A stretch of DNA of 64,000 nucleotides from Thereva unica (taxonomy: Eukaryota > Arthropoda > Insecta > Diptera > Therevidae): contig CATLJY010000151.1 of NCBI GenBank assembly GCA_949987705.1, forward strand, positions 1 through 64,000. Reading direction: 5' to 3'. A program made the position numbers and the translations under genes. Positions 21,854 to 32,446 of this stretch are shown one piece after another (position 1 is the first letter of the stretch; each line of letters opens with the position of its first letter). The notes below the pieces were generated by a model that was not told the DNA's origin, searched no databases, and was given only the letters and a program-made list of their open reading frames with translations.

Positions 21854-24800
21854 ATGGCTAAGTTAATTAGTCTGAAGGGGAAAATCGCCTATCGATTCTC
21901 CAACACCAGGCTAATTCTTAAGGATGAAGATCCTTCAAAAAAGCAGCCACAAGGGCAGGGTTCGTCGTGTGACGCTCAGACAACAGGGTCTGAAATGGCA
22001 CCTCCCAATGCTTCTGTAGTCACCGAGGATTGTGGTAATGCCATTCCCTTGGTCATAGGGCCATCTGACGGCGGAGCAGCGCTTACAGCGACTCCAGGAC
22101 CGTCTGACGTTGTTCCAAATCCAACCCCGCATCTGCAGCATGCGCCAGGGAGCCTGGGGGCGGAGAAAGAACACACCTGGCGAACCCAGAGTCGGAGCAC
22201 GGGGCAAATCTGTACCCCCCAAGGGTAAAGACTTTAGGACAAAGGGTCCTAGACAAGCCAAGAAGACCGGGCTTATTAAACTCTCTTTGGAAAAAAATTA
22301 GCGCCATAAGGGCACTCCAAGTAAACTTTCACCATGCGAAGGGTGCATCCTCCACCCTGTGCAAGACTTTCGCGGAGAGGCACCCTTTCTCTTATTCAGG
22401 AGCTTTGGGAGCCGATGGCAAATTCAGACGACTTACCACCGGTTCCAGTAAACTAGTATATCATCGAAGATCGTGCTGCCCTTTTACTTGACAATCGTGT
22501 CACTCATCTCCCCTTTACCAATTTTATTTCTAGAGATCTAGCGGCGATCTCGGTTCCGGTTCCCACCGCCAACGGATTCCAAGAAATCGTCCTTGCGTCC
22601 GCCTATTTTCCGGGGAATGTAGCAATAATGCCACCCCAGTCGGTTCAAGAACTCATTGAGTTCTGTCGCAAGACGAATTGGCAAATCGTCATCGGTTGTG
22701 ATGCAAATGCTCACCAGTCCAACTGGGGAGTACCGATGTAATCCAAAAGGGTGAGTGTCTTGTACAATTTCTTGTTATAAATAACATAGATATTGCAAAT
22801 AGGGGATGCAAATCCACTTTTTTCACTGCTAGTAGAAAGGAGGTGCTTCACGAGCAGGCTTCTCTCCTACAGGATTGAAAACTGACGTGTTCTAGACGAG
22901 GCCTCAATGTCGGATCATCTGCTCATTAGATTTGACATTGTGGGCCTCTCACATATCCGCGACTCTTCTTTGGTTCCTAAAAAAACCAACAGGCCTAAGT
23001 TTCAGGAGCTTGTGGCCTCGAAATCTGACGTGCTTGCGGCTTTTATCAGATCAGTGTGTGAACTAGAGATTGCGCCCACGCAGCTTACTGATGGGCTGAT
23101 CTCTTCCTACCATGACAGCAACACTCTCTTCTTTTCAGTCGTCGTGTAAAGTACCCTGGTGGAACGGCAGGTTGGCTGCAATGCGTAGAGACGTGAGGAA
23201 ATTTTTCAATAAGGCGAAACATACCGGGCATTGGGATGAATATAACATACCTTAACAGCCTACACAAAAGGATTGCATTGCCTGGAGGAAACACTGTGAT
23301 AGCCTTCAGACTCTACCAGAGGCATCTAGACTCCAAAAGCTACTTTCCAAGTACTCTTTCATCGGAGTGAGCCTTCTCAAAAGGAGGATGGTTCCTACAT
23401 CTTTAACCATGAAGAAACCTTGAGGTCCTCAATCCTCTACCCTCTACTCTAACCCAGTTCGCTTACTCGAAGCGTAAATCAACAGAGGTTGCTTTACTCC
23501 AGCTAGTCAGTAAAATCGAAAAAAAAGCCCTGCTGGCTAAAGAAACTGCTTTATGTGCGTTCCTTGACATCGAAGGTGCTTTCGATAACACTGGCTAAGA
23601 TTTTATCTCTAGAGCCCTGGCTCTCAGAAACGTGGGTCCTCACACGATTGAGTGGATAAATGCCATGCTTGTAGATCGTTACATTTCTTCTACCTTAGGT
23701 GTCTCCACCATTAGTGCTAAGGCTATAAGGGCTGTCCTTAAAGTGGAGTCTTATCCCCGTGACTCTGGTCACTAGTTGTGGATGAAATTTTGACCAAACT
23801 ATCTGAATTTGGTTTCGATGTCATCGGTTATGCAGATCATCTTGCCATCATTGTCTCTGGGAACTGTGACTTGACCATTACAGAGGTCATGAGAACAGCA
23901 CTGCGGGAAGTTCAAAGATGGTGTACCAAGGAGGGCATGGCAATCAAATAAGGTTGCCCGGGTACCTTTCTCACAACAAAGTGGTCCTAGGTCCTATCTG
24001 TATCCAGAGTACAGACTGAGCACTAAGAATCAGTCAAATATTTGGGAGTAAAGTTAGACAAGAGACTCAACTGGAACGCTCAACTTGACTACCTCATCAC
24101 CAAATCCACAAGGCCCACATAGGCCTGCAAAAGGCTTCTGGGTAAGACATGGGGGCTTACACCACAAATGATGTACTGGTTGTACGATACGAGCTTTAAT
24201 CCTGTGGTCACTTATGCCGCTATAGTGTGGTGGCTCAAGACTAGACAGGATACGTCGATCCTCAAGTATAGCAAAGTGCAACGGTTTGCTTACGTCTCCA
24301 CTACCGGAGCTATGCGGGCCTGTTCCACAGGTGCAATGAAGGCAATCATTGGATTGACCCCTTTGCATATCTTCATATGGAAATCCGCCGCCATAAGTGC
24401 CTTGAGACCTCAGATCTCATGAAACTGGCCCTATACGGCCAAAGGACACATGGATATCTTTAATATGGTTAGAGAACTACGGTTCCAAAGGAAATTCAGA
24501 GCGGTTATACCGGATCGTTCTGAGTGGGAGGAACTTATTCTTCATGGTGATCCTAAACATCTCCACTGGTTTACCAACGGATCAAGGATGGAAAATGGCA
24601 CAATGGCTGGTGTCGCAGGACCTCGATTGCAATGGCTAAGTGGCCCTCCGTTTTCCAGACTGAAATACATGCCATTACGACCTGCGCTAGTTTCAATCTT
24701 GAGAAAGGTCAGATCTTATAAGACCCTTTGCCTTAAGGGGCACTATCACTTTAAACAGAGCGGCTTAAACAGAGGCTGCTGATGGGTTATCTGACTGGCC

Positions 24801-25098
24801 ATGTAGGACTGCGGTGTGCCGGGACTGTCTCAAGAGACAGATTGCCGACTCTGCATGGAAGGCAACTAGACTTCCACACATATTCTTTGTTAATGTCCTG
24901 CTCTGATCTGGCTTAGAAGAAGAATGTTTATCAGAGAGTTTTTGAGTCCTGCTCAAGTCCGGGCTTCGTCAAGTAGAGACCTTATTGCCTTCATCTGGAA
25001 GGCTGATAGTCTGTACCGCTTGTGGGGTACGTGCACATTGGCCTAACTTGGCCGCAGTGTTTACCATGCGGGTGGCCCCCTCACTGCTTAAAAAAAAA
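21854..25098 (+). pseudogene. Old LOA-like non-LTR retrotransposon, heavily decayed
   Basis: Pieces appear in the correct order on the plus strand. There is a short ORF1-like frame (21854-22228), an endonuclease start (RALQVNFHHAKGASSTLC near 22310) and an endonuclease end (FCRKTNWQIVIGCDANAHQS near 22660-22730). RT pieces follow: FLDIEGAFDN near 23560, VIGYADHLAIIVSG near 23820, VKYLGVKLDKRLNW near 24030. An RNase H start (HWFTNGSRMENG near 24560) and a CCHC-like tail come next. Stops and frameshifts are frequent, and YADD has become YADH. It ends with CTAACTTGGCCGCAGTGTTT and A9 at 25090-25098. The RNase H plus 3' poly(A) and block similarity to the next element support an I/LOA-type origin. 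Confidence 0.75.
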
Positions 25099-28018
25099 TA
25101 CAGTGGCCATAGTTAATGGACGATGGTTGCATGTCCTGCAGACAGCGATAGAGAACGCTTTTCGAGTGGCGTGTCCTCTTAGGTCAGTGGATGACCATGA
25201 TCCCACACCCTGGTGGTGTAGCGAACTGGAGAAACTGAAGAAAGAGGTCAGAAGGGCTTTCAACCAAGCGATGAGGTGCAATGACCCGGTTGCCTGGGAG
25301 AATTACAAAGCCAAGAAAAGAGAAATGAAACAAACTCTGCGACGACGGAAAAGGGAGTCGTGGAGGGACTTCTGCTCGAGCATGGAGAGCATATCTGAGG
25401 CCAGCAGACTTCAGAAAATGATCTCCAGGGACCCGGTCTCCAAAGTCGGACTCGTTCGTGACTCGTCGGGGAGGATGGCGGAGACGCTGGAGGAAACCAA
25501 CAAGATCCTGATGGAAGTTCCCTTTCCTGGCAGCTATATCTCGGGTAAATCTTGGGCTATTCGTAACAGAATGGCTACAAGGATGAACCGAGAGGAGGCT
25601 AACGGGGTGGTGACAGAGGAAGGGGTGAGACGTGCAAAAGACACATTCTCTCCCTTCAAGACATCGGGGCGTGACGGAATATTCCCTGCGCTGCTCCAAT
25701 GGGGCAAAGAAATCACCCAGGCTTAGGGGAATATTCGTTACCTGTCTAGCAACAGGATACATTCCGGCGGTGTGGAGGGAAACCAAAGTGGTATTTCTCC
25801 CTAAGCCAGGCAAGAAGGACTACACCGAGGCGAAGTCCTCCAGGCCGGTCAGCCTAACATCCTTTCTGTTGAAAACAATGGAAAGAGTGGTGGCAGACCA
25901 CCTGGAGAGTACTATGCTAAGGAGGCACCCTTTAAGTAGAAGCCAGCACGCTTACCAGGCTGGCAGATCTATAGAAACGGCACTTCACCAATTGGTGCGA
26001 GTAGCCGAGGGGGAACTGCATACCGGAGGCATAGCGATGGCCGTAATTATGGACATCGAAGGCGCCTTCGACAAGATACAGTTCAACAAACTCAAAGACG
26101 CTCTGGTGAGGCGCGAGGTCAGCCCCATGATTGTAAGGTGGGTGGACAGCATGCTGAAAAACAGAGCGGTAAGGATTCAGACAGGAGACTCGCGGCTTCG
26201 AGGGAGGGTCAGCAAGGGATGCCCACAGGGCGGGGTTCTATCGCCCCTCCTGTGGAACATCACTGTGGACACTCTGCTCAGGCGGCTAGAGGTAATGGGC
26301 GTGCATACCGTTGGGTATGCAGATGATGTAGCGATTGTGGCACGTGGCAAGTTTATGAGCACTACGTCAGATATCATGAGGAATGCACTCCAAGTGGTTG
26401 AGCAGTGGTGTACGGAACAGGGCCTCACCATAAATGCCAATAAGACAGACGCGACAAACTTCACTAGGAAGATTAAAGATCTGGATTTTCAGCCCCTCAT
26501 GCTTTTTGGATCGAGGATCAAGGTTTCTGGGATGGTCAAGTATCTGGGTGTATACTTGGACTCGCGACTAACCTGGAAATACCACGTTGAAGAGAAGATT
26601 AAGAAGGCGACAAGGGTGCTTCACCAGTGCAGAAGAGTATGTGGACTAAGGTGGGGTATCTCACCAAGGTTAGCATACTGGACTTATACCATGATGGTGA
26701 GACCCATCATAACTTATGCCTCGGTGATCTGGTGGACTAAAGTCACACAGAAAACCGCCAAGAGGCATTTGGGCAAGGTGCAAAGAATGGCCAGCGTAGG
26801 TGTGAGCGGTGCTTTCCGCACCACACCCACCGCGGCATTGGAGGCGCTGTTAGGTCTGCTGCCGTTAGATCTCCAGGTGATGAAGACTGCGGCAGCCTCA
26901 GCGATTCGGATGAGACGGGATGCCGCATGGCAGGCGTCAGGAGCCTTATATGGGCACATGAAGATTCTGGATCGCATCAAAGGGACTAGGGAGCTCATGA
27001 TGCCCATGGAAGGGATCACAAAAATGAGGGTGACCGAAAGGTACCATAAAACCCTCATAGGGAACGGAACGCTCCCGGAAGGGAGGCCGGAAGATATATA
27101 TATCTTCACGGACGGATCCATGATTGACGGCAGAGCAGGTGCGGGAGTCTTCTCAGAGGACTTAAATCTGACCTGCTCTCTGGCTTTGGGGAATTACACC
27201 TCAGTCTACCAGGCGGAAATGCTTGCTCTACTGCACGCGCTGGATCACATAAATGATGGTCAGGTGCAGGGAAGAAGTATCCTTATAGCACTGGACAATC
27301 AGGCTGTGATTAAGCGCATGAATCAGACAGAGATTAATGCGTCTCTGGCGTTGGAATGTGTCCAAAAACTGAACAGGTGTGCGAAACAAAACAACGTGAC
27401 GCTAGCTTGGGTTAGAGGACATACAGGCATCGATGGGAACGAAAAGGCTGACAACCTGGCAAAACAGGGGTCAACCTCGGAATTCTGGGGACCGGAGCCA
27501 TACTCTGCCATTGGCAGAGGGTTGGTAAGGAACTGCATCGAGAAATGGGTCGCTGAGGAACACCGGAGACGGTGGGACGATATGACCACGTGTAGGCAGG
27601 CTAAGATGGTGCTTACGTTGCCGATTACCGCAGCCAGATGAAAGATCCTGCATATGCAAAGGAGAACCCTCAGATGGTTGGTGGCACTGATTACAGGACA
27701 CGGATGTTTCAGGTATCACCTAAAAAGAATGGGAATTCTGGAGGATGACACCTGTCGGATGTGCCTGGAGGAACCTGAGACGGCCACACACATAGTGTGT
27801 CACTGTCCGGCGGTGGCGAGAAAAAGGGCTGCCATAACTGGACTCCATTGGATGGAGGACATGAGGCAGACTCCCTTCAATCAGCTGCTTGCGATAACTA
27901 GGGGAGTCGAAGCAAGGGAGCAATGGGACAACCCACTGCAACCCCAATAAGATGACTCTAGGCAGAGGGACGAAAAGGGACCCGCAAATAGTGGTCTGAT
28001 TCGGTATCCCTCGAAAAT
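25099..28018 (+). mobile_element. Younger LOA-like retrotransposon, 5'-truncated
   Basis: It starts directly after the poly(A) of the older element, already inside the linker between endonuclease and RT. It continues through RT, RNase H and a CCHC motif, and ends in a (TA)n tract. The endonuclease and ORF1 are absent, as expected for 5' truncation during target-primed insertion. The body has one frameshift and one in-frame TGA, so it is young compared with its neighbour but not functional. Confidence 0.75.
25110..27950 (+). pseudogene. LOA-like RT–RNase H polyprotein, two disruptions
   Basis: The linker (EASRLQKMISRDPVSK) leads into RT: VWRETKVVFLPKPGKKDY, VIMDIEGAFDKIQF, KGCPQGGVLSPLLW, VGYADDVAIV and VKYLGVYLDSRLTW. 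RNase H has IFTDGSMIDG, AEMLALLHAL, IALDNQAVI and VRGHTGIDGNEKADNLA, so the D-E-D-D/H set is present. The tail CRMCLEEPETATHIVCHC is a CX2CX8HX4C motif. The frame changes near 25715 (the first frame stops at 25726) and a TGA at 27639-27641 separates the RNase H end from the tail (27654-27950). Otherwise the catalytic residues look intact. The I-supergroup/LOA assignment is by domain order and block wording. Confidence 0.8.
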
Positions 28019-28019
28019 C

Positions 28020-28109
<90 letters not shown>

Positions 28110-28113
28110 TATA
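28019..28113. repeat. (TA)n tract at the 3' end of the LOA-like element
   Basis: About 45 TA dinucleotides with few interruptions. Its place straight after the element's 3' untranslated part suggests it is the element's simple-repeat tail, later expanded. A chance microsatellite is the alternative. Confidence 0.9.
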
Positions 28114-28120
28114 ATGGACG

Positions 28121-28522
28121 ATGGACGAGCTACTACAATTTATAAAATTCAAGCTGAATATGGTCAATTCAGCCATAAAGAAAATAAAACTAAGTTCAGA
28201 GAGCCTAAATACCTTCACCTTCAGCAACAGCGAGTTTTCTGATTCCCTCCTGAAAGTCCCCAGCTATTTGGTCAAATTTTTCACTTTCGAAGACTCCCTC
28301 ACATTGTTGGAAAAGGAAACTAAATTCGTGAGCTTGAAGCCTTTATCCAAGGTTGACGAGGAGACGAGAGTGATCACCAACGAAGATGTTGCGGCAAAGA
28401 GCCCAGTCCTGAACGAGCAGAAAATGTCTCTCAGAAGAATTGAAGGGAGCTCATTTTTTCAACGAAAGGACTGCAAATACAAGCAGCTACAATATGAAAA
28501 ATTTCACTCTAGGCCCTCCTAA
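28121..28522 (+). other. Unrecognised 133-codon open frame
   Basis: The frame starts with an ATG and encodes a Lys/Ser/Glu-rich protein (MDELLQFIKFKLNMVNSAIK…) with no domain I recognise. It sits between the (TA)n tract and a CR1-like RT relic. It could be the ORF1 end of a retroelement or chance. No homologue elsewhere in the window. Confidence 0.25.
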
Positions 28523-28639
28523 TCTCCACAACCAGAGTCTGTCTATCTCTTCCGGCCTATGCCACTATAGGCCCGCTTTTTTACCTACTGCTACTACCAT
28601 ATCGAAACTTAATCAGTAGAAGATTGGGACAGTAACAGA

Positions 28640-29075
28640 ACATTGGTCAGTAGAAGATTAGGACAGAAGATTAAAAAAGAAATTGACGCAGCAAACAAGG
28701 AACATACCGTGGCGCGCAAGAAGGATAGAAAAAACTGCGGCGAACTTCTTGGCTTTATAAAGAGAAGAGCTAAAGAATTCGACAACATATGGGTCACAAA
28801 AACTCTCTTCTGTTCTCTAGTCCGCCCTATCCTGAAATATGCATGTCCTATCTGGGATCCCATATTTCTCATAAGTAGCAACAGGATAGAATCAATTCAG
28901 AAGAAATTTATCCTTTTTGCTCTGAGAAGTCTACACGACCCGCGTGACTTTCTAAGCCTACCACCATAAACAGGCAGGCGCAAAGTGTTGGACCTCTTAC
29001 CGCTCTCTGGTAGAAAATTTATCGCATCGCTCACCTTAGAAGTCCTTAATGGCAACCTTAAAGTTCAGTTTTTAA
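28640..29075 (+). pseudogene. CR1/Jockey-like RT, 3' terminal fragment
   Basis: Plus-strand peptide ELLGFIKRRAKEFDNIW, TLFCSLVRPILKYACPIWDP and RIESIQKKFILFALRSL matches the C-terminal part of the intact element at 54328-57180 (MLGFIKRNATDF…SLVRSLLEYASVVWCP…RIESIQRNFTRYALRSF). It is a 5'-truncated, diverged relative. The frame breaks near 28970. Continuing codons up to about 29075 end at the foldback element. Confidence 0.75.
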
Positions 29076-29880
29076 CCGACTTCAAAAAAGAGGAGGTTAT
29101 CAATTCGAATGTATGTTTTTTTTTTTTTTTTCTATGTATGTTACGCGATTACTCCGCCAATTATGAATCGATTTTGATGATTCTTTTTTTGTTTGGTACG
29201 TTATACCTCAGAGGTGGTCCCATATAAATTTTGTAAAAAAATGGCGGTCGGTTCCAAGATGGCGGCCGAATTTTGCAATTTGTTTCCCGACCCCCTTCAT
29301 GGATATCAAATGAAAGGGTATGACGAGTAGAATACAATTTTGTAAAAAAACTATACCTTATGTACAAACTTAAACTAAAAAGTAAAAATAAAAAATTTAA
29401 AAAAAAAAAAACCGACTTCAAAACTACATATACCTATGCATGCATATGTACAAACTTAAACTAAAAAGTAAAAAATAATATTTTAATTACCTCAAAGCAA
29501 GAGCCTTAAAGGACAGTTAAAAAAATTATTGATATTTATATATGTATGTATCTATTTAATATTTTTAAAAAGTTCATTTTGGAGTCGGTGCCAGCCAAAG
29601 GTATGTATTAACGTAAGTTTTCTTTTGCACCCAAGCTTTCAGGGTATGTATAAACGTAATTGTTCTTTGGCTGGCACCGACTCCAAAATGAACTTTTTAA
29701 AAATATTAAATAGATACATACATATATAAATATCAATAATTTTTTTAACTGTCCTTTAAGGCTCTTGCTTTGAGGTAATTAAAATATTATTTTTTACTTT
29801 TTAGTTTAAGTTTGTACATATGCATGCATAGGTATATGTAGTTTTGAAGTCGGTTTTTTTTTTTAAATTTTTTTATCGGA
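29076..29880. mobile_element. Foldback element with GAAGTCGGTT ends
   Basis: Between 29389 and 29876 two arms of about 240 bp pair almost perfectly (centre near 29632, loop about 29601-29664). The arms start ACCGACTTCAAAACTACATA. A third copy of the end motif, AACCGACTTCAAAAAAGAGG, lies at about 29076, so the whole unit may run from there. No protein. Classification is not certain; the arrangement is that of a foldback/MITE family. Confidence 0.75.
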
Positions 29881-30666
29881 TATGATCAAGTTCAATGAAC
29901 TTACAACACATACGGAACTGCTCAAGGAATAGCCACATCGGACCGAGTATGCAAGGAACGAGCCCGTCAACAGATGGTCTTTAACAATTATAGATCATGT
30001 TACTCCCTTTCAATAAATAAAGCATCCTATAAAAAAAAGGCGAATAAATAAATTAAATTTCTTAAATTTCCCTGTTTTTGTAAAATCCTTTTACCATCAC
30101 CTTGTTTCGAAGGATGTATGCGAACTAACTAACCCACATTCCTTCTAGTCCCATTTCCCTCAACAATTTTCAAATCTTCGACATATATCGTTGGGCTAAT
30201 AGAGTTTGTCTTTTCCTCGTATTGCGCGAAGCTACATTTGTCACTCGGCTGCATGCTGTTGAACCAATTTCGTTTTCTAATAGAGGTGTCAATTCCCCCC
30301 TTTTAGACAGCTGGGGATCCTGATTGGAAATAGCTGGAGTACACAGTGAATTTTTTTTAGGATATCGAGTATGGGACTGGTTGCCGAAGTACTATAGGTA
30401 AGATGTCGTCTCTTGAGTGTATAACGATTCACTTGATAATAGTTTCGTTCTGCGGTGATATCTTTATTTTTTTGGGGAATTTTGAATAAAGCATGAAAAT
30501 CGGGTTTTAACACTATTCAAGTTACTCAAATTTTTTTTAGGATTTTAGGGTATTACTTAAGAAAATTCTCTTGTCAACAATTCCAAATTTGATGTATCAT
30601 ATCAACAACCCACAGTGAGTATATCGAGGGTCTTTCATTTTTATAGCTTCCTAATTTTTTATAATC
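29881..30666. other. No gene seen
   Basis: AT-rich; short frames only. The word AATTTTTTTTAGGAT recurs at about 30350 and 30528, a small direct repeat. Nothing else can be supported. Confidence 0.4.
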
Positions 30667-30669
30667 TTA

Positions 30670-30811
30670 AGGGCCAAATGCACGAGCGCTCCATCTTATC
30701 GCGCCATGCCAAAACAACAACAATATGTATGTATTGAAAATATCGAGTGCATACAAACTGTTGTTGTTTTGGCGTGACGAGGTCGGATTGATCGCTCGCG
30801 TATTTGGCCCT
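30670..30811. mobile_element. 142-bp MITE with TTA target duplication
   Basis: About 50-bp inverted ends: AGGGCCAAATGCACGAGCGC at the left and AGGGCCAAATACGCGAGCGA at the right (reverse-complemented), both reaching a CCAAAACAACAACA block. TTA flanks each end (30667-30669, 30812-30814). Non-coding. TWA duplication fits PIF/Harbinger-type MITEs. Confidence 0.85.
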
Positions 30812-31035
30812 TTAAAAAAATTTAACCCGATAAAGTTTTTGCAAACTATGTATTGTTAATAGTGGACTGACAATAGCATCACAAAAACAGATTTGCTATA
30901 ATTAAAAATTCAGTAACTACTGAAAACTTAGGCTAATATTGTCAAGAATAAGAAGGGATTAAATTATTAGTAGGGATCTAATTTTTCTTTTGTTTATTTA
31001 TTTACTAGTTGGAACCCTTAAGTCAATAGTATGGC

Positions 31036-31376
31036 GGCGCCAAAACAATTGGGAATCTAAAAATCGCTTTTCCATGGCCAGCAAGAGTCACGAATCCCAC
31101 CAGGAAAGTACATTCGAAAAGAAAAGTGTCAGTCCGTTTGTTTAAAACACCAAATCACCCGTTCATTTATATTGTCAATCACAATTCAACGGTCTCACAC
31201 TCACTGCCACTATTGTCGTGATCAGATGCTATGTGGGGGTGTTGTTGCCCGTAAGCGAATTTTAAAGGAAAATTACAATGCACATGCGTTTGTATTTTCT
31301 CCAAATGTTAATGTGGGTGGAATTGTCATTTGGGCCTGAGTTTAAATTTCCATTTCTTTTGGTGCGCTTTATAGAC
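31036..31376 (+). repeat. Dispersed repeat, copy 2
   Basis: Direct, diverged copy of 10027-10382 (GCGCCAAAACAATTGG start; CCAAATCACCCGTTCATTTA inside). It lies just upstream of the sequence into which the LTR element inserted. Confidence 0.75.
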
Positions 31377-31607
31377 ATGCGGGATCCGCGAGATTCGCGG
31401 GATTTGGGCAGTAAAAACACTTGTTGTAAGAACCGGGACTTAATAGAGAAATACTAACAATATTGCAAAGTATTAATAAAAATAGCTTGAGGCCCTCCGA
31501 ACACGACTGATCGATTAATCTTGCCTGTGTACGGATGTGCGAATCCATACATGGGTCGACGCGACGGAAACGAAACCCATTTGAAACTAGTTTGACCTGC
31601 TCGCGTG

Positions 31608-32060
31608 AGTTACATGCCCCGTATAGAATTCCATTATTACCTGTAAACCATAAATCCACCTTCCGGCACATGCCGCGATTCAGCAATTTAGTTGTAAGAA
31701 TTTAAATCAATAACCAGACGCTAGATAATCATTTTTATTAATTTCTTAATAAATTCTTGGAATAATGTTAACATGCACTCATTTAGGTTTTAGATTGCAC
31801 ATTTTTGTATCAGGTTAAGTAGAGTTCATTTTAACCTTTATAATATTTTAAATCATGAATATCGATCACTCTTAGTTTTGGTTCTGTACTGTTAAGATCG
31901 ATATTCGTTGCTATCTTGTTGTTTGATTTTTTAAATTCTAATTTTGATTCTTAAATGGTTTGATAATAGATTTTGTTATTTCTTAAATAAATAATTATTG
32001 TTCGGACTTTTAAATATTATTATTTTTTTTTTGGTCATAAGACGGGCGGTTAACGTAATT
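31608..32060 (+). repeat. 5' LTR of errantivirus-like element (453 bp)
   Basis: Begins AGTTACATGCCCC and ends GTTAACGTAATT. The last T overlaps the primer-binding site. AATAAATAATTATT near 31985 may serve as the polyadenylation signal. It has the same length as the 3' LTR and I found no mismatch on reading both. Confidence 0.95.
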
Positions 32061-32077
32061 GGCGCAGTCGGTAGGAT
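32060..32077 (+). promoter_or_regulatory. Primer-binding site (tRNA-Ser type)
   Basis: TGGCGCAGTCGGTAGGAT begins with the last base of the LTR. This 18-base form is that of the 17.6/297 group, whose primer is reported to be tRNA-Ser. The tRNA identity is from knowledge of the group, not shown here. Confidence 0.8.
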
Positions 32078-32353
32078 TGGCAAACGGTCCAGTCCTCGTC
32101 TTTTCGCAAATTAAGAATACAACCTCGACGGTTTATCGAGTTTTGTTTTTCTAATACCGACGGTTTATCGGTAGTGTAGTGCCAACAGTGAAAATTGTAC
32201 AAGTCCGACGGCTTATCGGAGATCCATTCTACAACTCCCTGGACGCACTAGCGAAAGAGAACAAGGACTGAAGCACAATATTGGTCAACGGCGGCTTACC
32301 GGAGGAACCAGTGCAGAGATCGTTGAGCTCCAGCTCTTTATTGCCAATCAAGG

Positions 32354-32395
32354 ATGAGTTACCCCCGCTACCAGCTAATAATAATAATCTTCAAG
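32354..32395 (+). other. Candidate env leader exon with splice donor
   Basis: An ATG at 32354 opens 14 codons whose second half is strongly hydrophobic (LIIIIIF). It is followed at once by a consensus donor, AA|GTAAGT (GT at 32395). The env frame itself has no signal peptide, and insect errantiviruses make env from a spliced RNA. AG acceptors in the compatible phase exist near 37452, 37506 and 37509; the first (TTGCAG, exon start 37453) is the best match. This is an inference from phase and hydrophobicity. The gag ATG (32447) would lie inside the intron, as in gypsy. Confidence 0.55.
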
Positions 32396-32446
32396 TAAGT
32401 CGAATTTTGAATACTTCCTTATTTACAATCAAGAAAATTTTTTTCT

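Noticed and set aside
28019..28113. Tyr/Ile repeat protein frame over the (TA)n tract
   Set aside because: Translation of a dinucleotide repeat; not a gene.
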